Origin: Schwartzia sp. (in: firmicutes)
GTDB taxonomy: Bacteria; Bacillota; Negativicutes; Selenomonadales; Selenomonadaceae
Length of the DNA stretch: 40,694 nt
Direction of reading: 5' to 3'
Assembly (NCBI GenBank): GCA_017383125.1
Contig: JAFNYY010000114.1
Span: 1-40,694 of the forward strand
The notes under the pieces: model-generated
What the model saw: the letters and a program-made list of their open reading frames with translations, nothing else
The model's database searches: none
Told to the model about the DNA's origin: nothing
Position numbers and translations under genes: made by a program
Shown here: one piece after another, positions 1 to 6,040 of the stretch
Numbering within the stretch: the stretch's first letter is position 1
Layout: each line of letters begins with the position of its first letter

Positions 1-108
1 GTAAAGCCGAAGGAGACAAGCCCGCTGAGCATCAATCTGAATCTCACCGGCTGGTGCGGCAAGCAGAAGGGTGTACAGTTCGGTGCTGGCTTCGAGTGGG
101 GCTTCTAA
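1..108 (+). CDS. C-terminal end of an outer-membrane beta-barrel protein (partial)
   Basis: The first 35 codons of the window are open in frame 1 and end with TAA at 106-108. The peptide alternates polar and hydrophobic residues (SINLNLTG, then GVQFGAGFEWGF) and finishes with Phe. A final amphipathic strand ending in Phe is the recognition signal for the BAM assembly machinery in outer-membrane proteins. The start and most of the protein lie outside the window, so the family (porin, autotransporter barrel or other) cannot be named. A strong terminator follows 40 nt later. With the RND pump at the other end, it indicates a diderm cell envelope. The barrel-end reading is inference from a short peptide. 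Confidence 0.55.
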   Translation, partial: VKPKETSPLSINLNLTGWCGKQKGVQFGAGFEWGF

Positions 109-146
109 GGACAAAGGGAACATATCAAAGACTGGCAAGGAGCAAA

Positions 147-195
147 AAAAAGGGCTGTCGCACTAATGAAAATTAGTCGACTGCCCTTTTTGTGT
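147..195 (+). terminator. Rho-independent terminator after the barrel gene
   Basis: A long hairpin whose arms pair aaaagggc-gtcg-actaat with attagt-cga-ctgcccttttt, with one mismatch and one bulged C, closed by a GAAA loop and followed by a T tract at 187-191. It sits directly downstream of the partial gene. Confidence 0.85.
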
Positions 196-204
196 TGCCA
201 ACAA

Positions 205-375
205 ATGAAAGCCTCCCCTGAAAGGGGAGGTGCTGAGCGTAGCGAAGCGGAGGGGTTAAAATGGATATTTCATCGGTAGAACCCCTCAGTCGCCTGCGGC
301 GACAGCTCCCCTTTCAGGGGAGCCTATTAGACGGATTATAGGTTGCATTCAGTCGCCTGCGGCGACAGCTCCTTT
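205..375. repeat. Dispersed palindromic repeat plus a truncated second half-unit
   Basis: The left half (207-257) has the arm cctcccct-gaaa-ggggagg followed by gagcgtagcgaagcgg-aggggtt. The right half (281-331) has acccctcagtcgcctgcggcgacagctcccctttcagggga-type sequence. The halves are inverted relative to each other around a short A/T-rich centre, so the whole can fold into one cruciform. After the spacer gattataggttg the right half starts again at 348 (tcagtcgcctgcggcgacag) but breaks off at about 372, three bases before the zeta-toxin stop codon, giving a 63-bp period. The same family recurs at 7222, 9972, 10974, 22430 and 24005. Confidence 0.8.
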
Positions 376-936
376 TTATATCTCTACCTGCGTGAGGTTT
401 TTGATTCGTTCCTTAGTCCAATCTTCATTTGTCCAGTAAAAGTACATATCCTTCCGCTTCTTAAATATACGAAAAGGCAGCTCGGTATTGTCATAAATGT
501 GGCAGATATCACATGCTTTCAGCAATCTTGGAATAAGAGATAAGGCCTTGTGATAACGAGAAACTATCTTGTCCACAGGAACATCATGCCCTCCGGCAGC
601 AACTCTCGTCATAACGCGGGCAATATTAACAGAAGGGTTATCTGTTAATACATAAATGCAGCGGATGAAATATTCTTGAGATTTTGCATACTCGATCAGT
701 TCAAGATTTCTTGTGGTTGAAAGGACAGTTTCGAAGGTGAAGCCGATACGCTTGGAGATCGCTTCATAGCGCAGCTTTCCGGCAATCTCTGCTGCCTCAA
801 GGTTGGTACAAAGGATAGTGCGCTTTATGTCATCGGCGTTAATGTACGGTTCGATGACTTTTGCCATTTTGGTGACAGTGCTTTTTCCGCTGCCATTAGG
901 CCCGGCAAAGACTATCAATTCAGGTTTCCGCAACAT
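376..936 (-). CDS. Zeta-toxin-like P-loop kinase
   Basis: A 186-residue protein beginning MLRKPELIVFAGPNGSGKST. GPNGSGKST is a Walker A motif directly after the first strand, and NADDI, FETVLSTTRN and the RV-x5-GGHDVP segment are typical of the bacterial zeta-toxin/UDP-N-acetylglucosamine-kinase-like family. Residues GGHDVPVDKIVSRYHKAL correspond to the family's conserved Arg/His region. The start at 934-936 is preferred to the upstream ATG at 949-951 because only the former has a Shine-Dalgarno (gggagag, 6-7 nt upstream). It overlaps the 3' end of the small upstream gene by 17 nt, so the two are translationally coupled. Known zeta toxins phosphorylate UDP-sugar precursors of peptidoglycan; whether this one does so is inference. 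The pair is more A/T rich than its neighbours and may have been acquired. Confidence 0.8.
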   Translation of the reverse strand: MLRKPELIVFAGPNGSGKSTVTKMAKVIEPYINADDIKRTILCTNLEAAEIAGKLRYEAISKRIGFTFETVLSTTRNLELIEYAKSQEYFIRCIYVLTDNPSVNIARVMTRVAAGGHDVPVDKIVSRYHKALSLIPRLLKACDICHIYDNTELPFRIFKKRKDMYFYWTNEDWTKERIKNLTQVEI

Positions 937-1126
937 ACTCAACTCTCCCATTGGGATACTTTATATATGCTCGATGGGTATTTCTGTCAAATCCTGCGAT
1001 AGGCAGGCCTTTTATTTCTTTTATTTCGTTTTCGATTCGGACTGCTTCGCAAAAGCGGTGAGTCAACTCATCGTCGGATATTCCGCACATGCAGTCGAGG
1101 GTATCATCTTTTATCATTTCATCCAT
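920..1126 (-). CDS. Small protein upstream of the zeta-like kinase, probable antitoxin
   Basis: A 68-residue protein starting MDEMIKDDTLDCMCG and ending YPNGRVEYVAET. The start at 1124-1126 is set by an excellent Shine-Dalgarno (aggagg, 8 nt upstream); the longer open frame up to 1192 has no ribosome site. It contains an acidic N-terminus, a charged probable helix (CEAVRIENEIKEIKG) and a C-terminal part, PIAGFDRNTHRAYIKYPNGRVEYV, that looks like two short strands. It does not resemble the classical helical Epsilon antitoxin. Its position directly before, and overlapping, the kinase gene is what suggests an antitoxin; nothing in its own sequence proves this. Confidence 0.65.
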   Translation of the reverse strand: MDEMIKDDTLDCMCGISDDELTHRFCEAVRIENEIKEIKGLPIAGFDRNTHRAYIKYPNGRVEYVAET

Positions 1127-1251
1127 AATTATGACCTCCTGATGTGATTTTATCATAATGAAATTGAAAGGGCAACAGAGACTAAGATCCAACCTCCAGG
1201 GGTTATTCAGACAGTGAAAGATGGATTTGGGTGAAGACTGGGAATGAGCAT

Positions 1252-1285
1252 AAAAACAGCCTCGGCTTTGCCGAGGCTGTTGATA
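1252..1285 (-). terminator. Terminator of the aldolase gene
   Basis: The hairpin cagcctcggc-ttt-gccgaggctg at 1257-1280 is perfectly paired, and on the minus strand it is followed by a T tract (A tract at 1253-1256 on plus). It lies about 25 nt after the aldolase stop codon. The stretch 1127-1251 between this and the antitoxin start shows nothing else that I recognise. Confidence 0.85.
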
Positions 1286-1306
1286 TTTAAGGAGTGATGT
1301 GATTTA

Positions 1307-2272
1307 TCAGGCCTGACCGTTGCAGCCGAGGACATTGACCAGCTTGTGCTTTACAAGCTCCTTGATGTAGGCCCGGGCAGGGGAGAGGTACTCGCGGGGG
1401 TCGAAGGCAGCCGGATGAGCAGCCTGATACTCCCGGATGCCGGCGGTCATAGCGAGGCGCAGGTCGGAGTCGATGTTAATCTTGCAGACAGCGGACTTGG
1501 CAGCCTTGCGGAGCTGATCCTCGGGGATGCCGATAGCGTCGTCGAGAGCACCGCCGTTGGCGTTGATAATCTTTACATACTTGGGGATGACGGAGGACGC
1601 GCCGTGGAGAACGATGGGGAAGTTGGGGAGGCGCTTTTCAATCTCGGCGAGAATGTCGAAGCGAAGCTCGGGGGGTACGAGAACGCCCTCAGCATTGCGG
1701 GTGCACTGCTCCGGCTTGAACTTGAAGGCACCGTGGCTGGTGCCGATGGCGATGGCCAGAGAGTCAACGCCGGTGCGGGAGACGAATTCCTCGACTTCCT
1801 CCGGACGGGTGTAGCTGGCGTCGGCGGCGCTGACATTGACATCATCCTCGATGCCGGCGAGCTTGCCCAGCTCACCTTCGACTACGACGCCGTGGGCGTG
1901 AGCGTACTCGACGACCTGCTTGGTGAGGGCGATGTTGTCCTCGAAGGAATGCTTGGAGCCGTCAATCATGACGGAGGTGAAGCCGCCGTCGATGCAGGAC
2001 TTGCAGATTTCAAAGTCGGCACCGTGGTCGAGATGGAGGGCGATAGGAAGGTCCGTGTCCTGAAGGGCGGCCTCTACCAGCTTCACCAGATAGGCGTGCT
2101 TTGCATACTTGCGGGCACCGGCGCTGACCTGCAGGATGAGGGGAGCCTTCTCCTCGGCAGCGGCTTCGGTGATGCCCTGGATGATTTCCATGTTGTTGAC
2201 ATTGAAGGCGCCGATGGCGTACCCGCCTTCATAAGCTTTCTTGAACATATCGGTAGTAGTAACGAGTGGCAT
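1307..2272 (-). CDS. fba: Class II fructose-1,6-bisphosphate aldolase
   Basis: A 321-residue cytoplasmic zinc enzyme that reversibly cleaves fructose 1,6-bisphosphate into dihydroxyacetone phosphate and glyceraldehyde 3-phosphate in glycolysis and gluconeogenesis. The N-terminus MPLVTTTDMFKKAYEGGYAIGAFNVNNME is typical. The zinc and catalytic motifs are visible in order: HLDHGADFE (about residues 80-88), EGELG with the following GIEDD, GTSHGAFKF, and LHGASSV near residue 235. The start at 2270-2272 follows a perfect gaaggaggt site 6 nt upstream; the longer open frame to 2323 has none. It is a single-gene unit with its own terminator and an extended -10 promoter. It could use tagatose bisphosphate, as family members differ, but FBA is the likeliest. 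Confidence 0.95.
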   Translation of the reverse strand: MPLVTTTDMFKKAYEGGYAIGAFNVNNMEIIQGITEAAAEEKAPLILQVSAGARKYAKHAYLVKLVEAALQDTDLPIALHLDHGADFEICKSCIDGGFTSVMIDGSKHSFEDNIALTKQVVEYAHAHGVVVEGELGKLAGIEDDVNVSAADASYTRPEEVEEFVSRTGVDSLAIAIGTSHGAFKFKPEQCTRNAEGVLVPPELRFDILAEIEKRLPNFPIVLHGASSVIPKYVKIINANGGALDDAIGIPEDQLRKAAKSAVCKINIDSDLRLAMTAGIREYQAAHPAAFDPREYLSPARAYIKELVKHKLVNVLGCNGQA

Positions 2273-2309
2273 TAGTATACCTCCTTCAAATTGTATCATT
2301 TCGATGACC

Positions 2310-2318
2310 GTATTATAA
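2310..2318 (-). promoter_or_regulatory. Extended -10 promoter of fba
   Basis: On the minus strand the sequence reads TGTTATAAT, a perfect extended -10 element. No good -35 hexamer is visible 16-18 nt upstream, as is common for extended -10 promoters. The predicted transcript starts about 30 nt before the fba start codon. Confidence 0.6.
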
Positions 2319-2394
2319 CACAAACAGGGGAAAACCGATAGAGAAAAACAGAAATCATCGAGGAAAATTTTGGAAAGGTGTCTGTTGTTAAAGC

Positions 2395-2425
2395 TTTGAG
2401 AAAATAGGCGGCTTTTTTCTCGAAA
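2395..2425. promoter_or_regulatory. Inverted repeat between divergent fba and glutamine synthetase promoters
   Basis: The arms TTTGAGAAAA and TTTTCTCGAAA face each other across about 10 nt, a nearly perfect palindrome ending 15 nt before the -35 box of the glutamine synthetase promoter. It has no T tract in a terminator position for either gene and is placed like an operator. It does not match the TGTNA-N7-TNACA GlnR/TnrA consensus. The bound factor is unknown. Confidence 0.4.
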
Positions 2426-2440
2426 TTACTAAAAATTTAC

Positions 2441-2469
2441 TTTACAAAAGAAAGAATGAATGGTAATAT
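2441..2469 (+). promoter_or_regulatory. Sigma-A promoter of the glutamine synthetase gene
   Basis: TTTACA at 2441-2446, a 17-nt spacer, and TAATAT at 2464-2469. Transcription would start near 2476, leaving a leader of about 130 nt before the start codon. Confidence 0.75.
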
Positions 2470-2477
2470 ACAACCTG

Positions 2478-2576
2478 TAAAAACGCATAGCATTTTGGCA
2501 GCGTTGCCATACAGCATTCTTCACACCCCAAAGCGCGGCTCTGTGATGGATTCGGACTGTATGGTCTTTTTGTTTA
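2478..2576 (+). promoter_or_regulatory. Structured leader with competing hairpins before glutamine synthetase
   Basis: Hairpin 1 pairs tggca (2496-2500) with tgcca (2505-2509). Hairpin 2 pairs ccatacag (2507-2514) with ctgtatgg (2557-2564), extended inside by attc/ggat and tcaca (2521-2525)/tgtga (2542-2546), and is followed directly by tctttttgttt. The two share bases 2507-2509, so they exclude each other, and the second resembles an intrinsic terminator. That is the layout of an attenuator or riboswitch, but I recognise no known aptamer and no leader-peptide gene. Confidence 0.5.
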
Positions 2577-2607
2577 TCAAGAAAATTTTTCAAAGGTGGT
2601 AATGGAA

Positions 2608-4494
2608 ATGGCAGATCTTCTTTATGTGATTAAGGCGAATACTCCGAAGGAAGAAATCCTGGCGGCTCTGAAGGCTCACCCGGAAATCAAGTTCGTTTCT
2701 TTGGTAGGTATTGACTTAGCCGGTAATGATACTGATGAAAAGATTCCTATCAGCCTCTTCCTGAAGGATATTGATGAATTCTACGCCGGCACCGCAGTAC
2801 AGACCGACGGCTCCTCCGTCGTCCTCCCGGGCATCGCTACCCTGAACAACGCAAAGGTTGATATGCCGATTGACCCGACTGTAAACTGGTTTGTTGATTA
2901 CAATTACGAGCATTGCGACGAAGAGACCGGTCTTCCCATCGGCTCCCTCCGCATTCCGGCTTTCCTCATTCACGAGGGCAAGCGCATCGACTCCCGTGCC
3001 ATCCTCATGGACACTCTGGAGTTCGTAAAGGGCAAGCTCCTGGATATGTTCCAGAAGAACCCGAAGATTTCCGGTCTCGAGCATATCGACGGCCGGGATG
3101 TAGTAGACATTCAGTTCACCAGCGCTACTGAGCTTGAATTCTGGGTCAAGACTCCGCTGGAAGAAGCAGATATCGCAGAGATGAGCGCTTCTCAGGTCAT
3201 GCAGGAGCAGTACTGGCAGCGTACCCGCGGCGCTGTCCGCACCGCCCTCGAGCAGGCTGTCATCATGCTTGATGAGTACGGTCTTGGCGCTGAGATGGGT
3301 CATAAGGAGGTCGGCGGTATCAAGCCCCATATCGATGAGAACGGCCGCATAAATCATGTCTGCGAGCAGTGCGAAATCGACTGGAGATTTTCCAATGCTC
3401 TGCAGGCCGCTGATAACGAGCTGCTCGTCCGCACCATGGTAAAGGAAATCTTCCGTGAGAACGGTCTGGAGGTAAACTTCAAGGCTAAGCCGATGATCGG
3501 CCTGGCCGGCAACGGCGAGCATACCCACATCGGTATGGCTGCTGTCCTGAAGGATGGCAAGACTGTAAACCTCTTCAGCCCCACCGTCCTCAGCGAGAAC
3601 TTCCTCTCCACCATCGGTTATGCAGCTATCATGGGTCTCCTGAAGAACTATGAAGTCATCAACCCGATCGTATCCGCTACCAATGACTCCCTCAATCGTC
3701 TAAAGCCTGGCTTCGAGGCTCCGGTCTGCATCGTTACCAGCCTCGGCCACAAGCCTGAGATTCCTTCCCGTAACCGTACCATCCTCGCCGGTCTCATCCG
3801 CGATGCAAAGAACCCCTATGCAACCCGCTTCGAGCTGCGTGCCTGCAACCCGTACACCAACACCTATCTCGTTCTCGCCGCTATCTACTCCGCTATCCTC
3901 GATGGCGTAATGGGTACCGTCGGCAGGACCATGGATGAGATGCTGAAGGAAATCTCCAAGCAGGCCGGTGAGCAGGGCTTCTATCTTGAGAAGGATCGTG
4001 CTTACCGCTCCGAGGAGAATGTATTCGAGGATTACACCGACGAAGAGCGCGATCGTCTCTTCGGTGCTCCCCCCGCAACTGTTTGGGAGAATATGCAGGG
4101 CTTCAAGAACTATCCGGAGAAGCTGGCTGCTATCACCGCCGGCGGTGCCATCACCGAGCGCATCATTGAGTCCTTCACCGAGGGTGCACTGCTCCGCTGG
4201 AAGACTGAGCTAATCAGCCGCATCATCCCGGAGAACCGTGACCTCGTCATCAAGATGACCGAGATCAAGAACGAAATGACCACCGATCTGGATGCTTACA
4301 ACTGGACCAAGGTCAACAACCTCCGTACCAAGCTGGCTAAGGACAGCATCGATGAGAAGTCCATCTTCACTCTCCTGACCAACGCTCTCAACAGCGGTGA
4401 CTATCAGACTGCTTCCGGTCTGCAGGTCGAGATGTATGACAAGATGGAAGAACTGAAGGCAACCTACGACGCTTACAAGAAGAACATGATTTAA
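2608..4494 (+). CDS. glnA: Large glutamine synthetase-family protein
   Basis: A 628-residue enzyme of the glutamine synthetase superfamily, expected to make glutamine from glutamate, ammonia and ATP in the cytoplasm. Typical GlnA is about 450-470 residues. Here an N-terminal beta-grasp-like part is followed by a catalytic part with TSATELEFW (the metal-binding Glu region), EMGHKEVGGIKPH, AGNGEHTHIGMA, NRTILAGLIRD and RFELRACNPYTNTYL, matching the ATP and glutamate loops. The last 120 or so residues are an extra charged helical segment (about 505-628). ATG 2608 is preferred over GTG 2596 and ATG 2602 because aaggtgg lies 8 nt upstream of it. Long members like this occur in Clostridia and Negativicutes. 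The reaction is inferred from family; the C-terminal helical part has no function known to me. Confidence 0.85.
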   Translation: MADLLYVIKANTPKEEILAALKAHPEIKFVSLVGIDLAGNDTDEKIPISLFLKDIDEFYAGTAVQTDGSSVVLPGIATLNNAKVDMPIDPTVNWFVDYNYEHCDEETGLPIGSLRIPAFLIHEGKRIDSRAILMDTLEFVKGKLLDMFQKNPKISGLEHIDGRDVVDIQFTSATELEFWVKTPLEEADIAEMSASQVMQEQYWQRTRGAVRTALEQAVIMLDEYGLGAEMGHKEVGGIKPHIDENGRINHVCEQCEIDWRFSNALQAADNELLVRTMVKEIFRENGLEVNFKAKPMIGLAGNGEHTHIGMAAVLKDGKTVNLFSPTVLSENFLSTIGYAAIMGLLKNYEVINPIVSATNDSLNRLKPGFEAPVCIVTSLGHKPEIPSRNRTILAGLIRDAKNPYATRFELRACNPYTNTYLVLAAIYSAILDGVMGTVGRTMDEMLKEISKQAGEQGFYLEKDRAYRSEENVFEDYTDEERDRLFGAPPATVWENMQGFKNYPEKLAAITAGGAITERIIESFTEGALLRWKTELISRIIPENRDLVIKMTEIKNEMTTDLDAYNWTKVNNLRTKLAKDSIDEKSIFTLLTNALNSGDYQTASGLQVEMYDKMEELKATYDAYKKNMI

Positions 4495-4552
4495 TCAGCT
4501 TGAGTCAATAAAGCTTGCCCCCATAATCACCATACCACACCCACCTTTTGTA

Positions 4553-4583
4553 AGAGCGTCCCGGATTGTCGGGGCGCTTTTAC
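4553..4583 (+). terminator. Terminator of glutamine synthetase
   Basis: The stem agcgtcccg (4555-4563) pairs with cggggcgct (4570-4578) with one G-T pair and is followed by TTTTA. It lies about 60 nt after the stop codon. Confidence 0.8.
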
Positions 4584-4900
4584 TTTGGGAATTTATGCCT
4601 CCGCCCTGCGGTCATGTCCTGAAAATATGCCGGGTTCATCCTTCGCTGAGGGCGGATAGCAATGAGCAGCTTGCCCGGTTCATACTGAATTCACAGGCTC
4701 ATTAGGTGCTCGGACACACCCGGAGGAGAGTCTTACAAGGAGAATTATATATTGAGTAGAGAGTGTTGGGGGCTGTCAAATATGAGGTCGGGAATGCCGG
4801 CGATGGTGGCGTCATTGTATTCCTGCGTAGAGTGGAGCAGCAGCATTTCATAGTTGAAGCCGATTTGCTTTGTTAACCCGGTTGAGCAGTTCGGTATTTC
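4584..4900. other. Intergenic region without a convincing gene
   Basis: About 320 nt. On the minus strand a frame is open from roughly 4885 down to a stop at 4745 and reads like real protein (GFNYEMLLLHSTQEYNDATI, then GIPDLIFDSPQHSLL). It has no start codon with a ribosome site and runs into the opposite-strand gene, so it is at best a remnant. On plus, ccgggttcat and cccggttcat form a short direct repeat around 4630-4685. I see no RNA gene. Confidence 0.35.
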
Positions 4901-4929
4901 TTGAAATCGGGGGAGAAAACAGATAAAAT
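4901..4929 (+). promoter_or_regulatory. Promoter of the hydroxyacid dehydrogenase gene
   Basis: TTGAAA at 4901-4906, a 17-nt spacer and TAAAAT at 4924-4929. The expected start near 4936 leaves a 25-nt leader containing the gaaaggag ribosome site. Confidence 0.6.
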
Positions 4930-4960
4930 GACTGTACCTGAAATTGAAAGGAGTATCCCC

Positions 4961-5827
4961 ATGGAAAAGATAGCATTTATAGGTACAGGCGTAATGGGAA
5001 AGAGCATGGCCGGGCATCTGCTGAAGGCCGGATACGAGCTGACCGTCTACAATCGCACAAAGGAAAAGGCGGCAGAGCTTATAGCACAGGGTGCCAGGTG
5101 GGCAGATAATCCGGCAGAGGCGGCAGCCGATGCGGATGTCGTCATCTCCATCGTAGGATATCCTTCGGATGTAGAGGCTACTTATTTAGGGGAAAAGGGT
5201 GTGCTGACTGCGCTGAAAAAGGGCGGAGTAATCATCGATATGACTACATCCAGTCCTATCCTTTGGCAGAAGATAGCCAAGGCAGCTCAGGAGAAGGGCA
5301 TCGATGCAATAGATGCACCGGTTACCGGCGGAGATCTGGGGGCGAAGAACGCTACGCTGGCTATTCTCTGCGGCGGGGATGAGAAGGTATTTGAAAAGGT
5401 GAAGCCTATTCTCGCTGTGATGGGAAAGAATATTGCGCTGTTTGGTGCCGCAGGTGCCGGCCAGTACACTAAGCTTGTAAATCAGATAGCTGTGGCGGCC
5501 ACCATGCTGTCTATCACCGAGTCCCTTATCTTTGCGGAGAAGGCCGGTCTGGATACGAAGCTGGTCTATGATACTATCGGCGGCGGTGCGGCAAGCTCCT
5601 GGTCTATGGTGAACCTCCTGCCTCGGGTACTCAGAGGTGATGAGGCACCAGGCTTCATGGTGAAGCACATGGTGAAGGATCTCCGGCTGGCTTTGGAAGT
5701 AGCCCAGGAAATGAAGCTGGAGCTGCCGGGACTTGCCCTGGCAGAGAAGCTGTATGCGGAGCTGGAGGCCAAGGGCTACGCCGATAAGGGTACGCAGACG
5801 CTGATTGCTCATTACAGAAATCAGTAA
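4961..5827 (+). CDS. NAD(P)-dependent 3-hydroxyacid dehydrogenase (HIBADH/GarR family)
   Basis: A 288-residue cytoplasmic oxidoreductase of the 3-hydroxyisobutyrate/2-hydroxy-3-oxopropionate dehydrogenase family. MEKIAFIGTGVMGKSMAGHL is the Rossmann dinucleotide loop, with NRT following the second strand, which favours NADP. DAPVTGGDLGA is the substrate-binding signature, and GAGQYTKLVNQ carries the catalytic Lys (K171 by position). GGGAASSWSMVNLLPRV and FMVKHMVKDLRLA belong to the helical C-terminal domain. The start at 4961 follows gaaaggag 7 nt upstream; an upstream in-frame ATG at 4901 overlaps the promoter. The true substrate (3-hydroxyisobutyrate, tartronate semialdehyde, succinic semialdehyde or another) cannot be read from sequence. 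It is monocistronic, with its own terminator, just ahead of the 5-oxoproline cluster. Confidence 0.88.
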   Translation: MEKIAFIGTGVMGKSMAGHLLKAGYELTVYNRTKEKAAELIAQGARWADNPAEAAADADVVISIVGYPSDVEATYLGEKGVLTALKKGGVIIDMTTSSPILWQKIAKAAQEKGIDAIDAPVTGGDLGAKNATLAILCGGDEKVFEKVKPILAVMGKNIALFGAAGAGQYTKLVNQIAVAATMLSITESLIFAEKAGLDTKLVYDTIGGGAASSWSMVNLLPRVLRGDEAPGFMVKHMVKDLRLALEVAQEMKLELPGLALAEKLYAELEAKGYADKGTQTLIAHYRNQ

Positions 5828-5879
5828 CTTAAAATATTTAATATTATCTTTGAAATATTATATCAAGTTTTAAGAAAAT

Positions 5880-5920
5880 GCCGTCGAATTGTGAAATTTT
5901 CACAGCTGACGGCGTTTTTT
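5880..5920 (+). terminator. Terminator after the hydroxyacid dehydrogenase
   Basis: gccgtc (5880-5885) pairs with gacggc (5908-5913), with an inner stem ttgtgaaa/ttttcaca, followed by GTTTTTT at 5914-5920. Confidence 0.9.
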
Positions 5921-5945
5921 ACATCATATATCGCAATAATAATGT
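5918..5945 (+). promoter_or_regulatory. Possible promoter of the DUF4392 gene
   Basis: TTTACA at 5918-5923, a 16-nt spacer and TAATGT at 5940-5945. An alternative TTGACT at 5994 would start transcription inside the ribosome-binding site and is less likely. The call is weak. Confidence 0.35.
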
Positions 5946-6040
5946 ATACATCAGCGTAAGTCATTGCCAAACAGGAGAGCAGGCTTTATATTATTGACTT
6001 GTAAATCACAAAGTAAATAATCCTGAAAGGGGTATGAGCA

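Noticed and set aside
949-951. Upstream ATG as start of the zeta-like kinase
   Set aside because: No ribosome site lies before it; the ATG at 934-936 has gggagag at the right distance.
2478-2607. Known glutamine riboswitch
   Set aside because: I see no match to the conserved three-way junction of the glnA aptamer; only the general competing-hairpin arrangement is supported.
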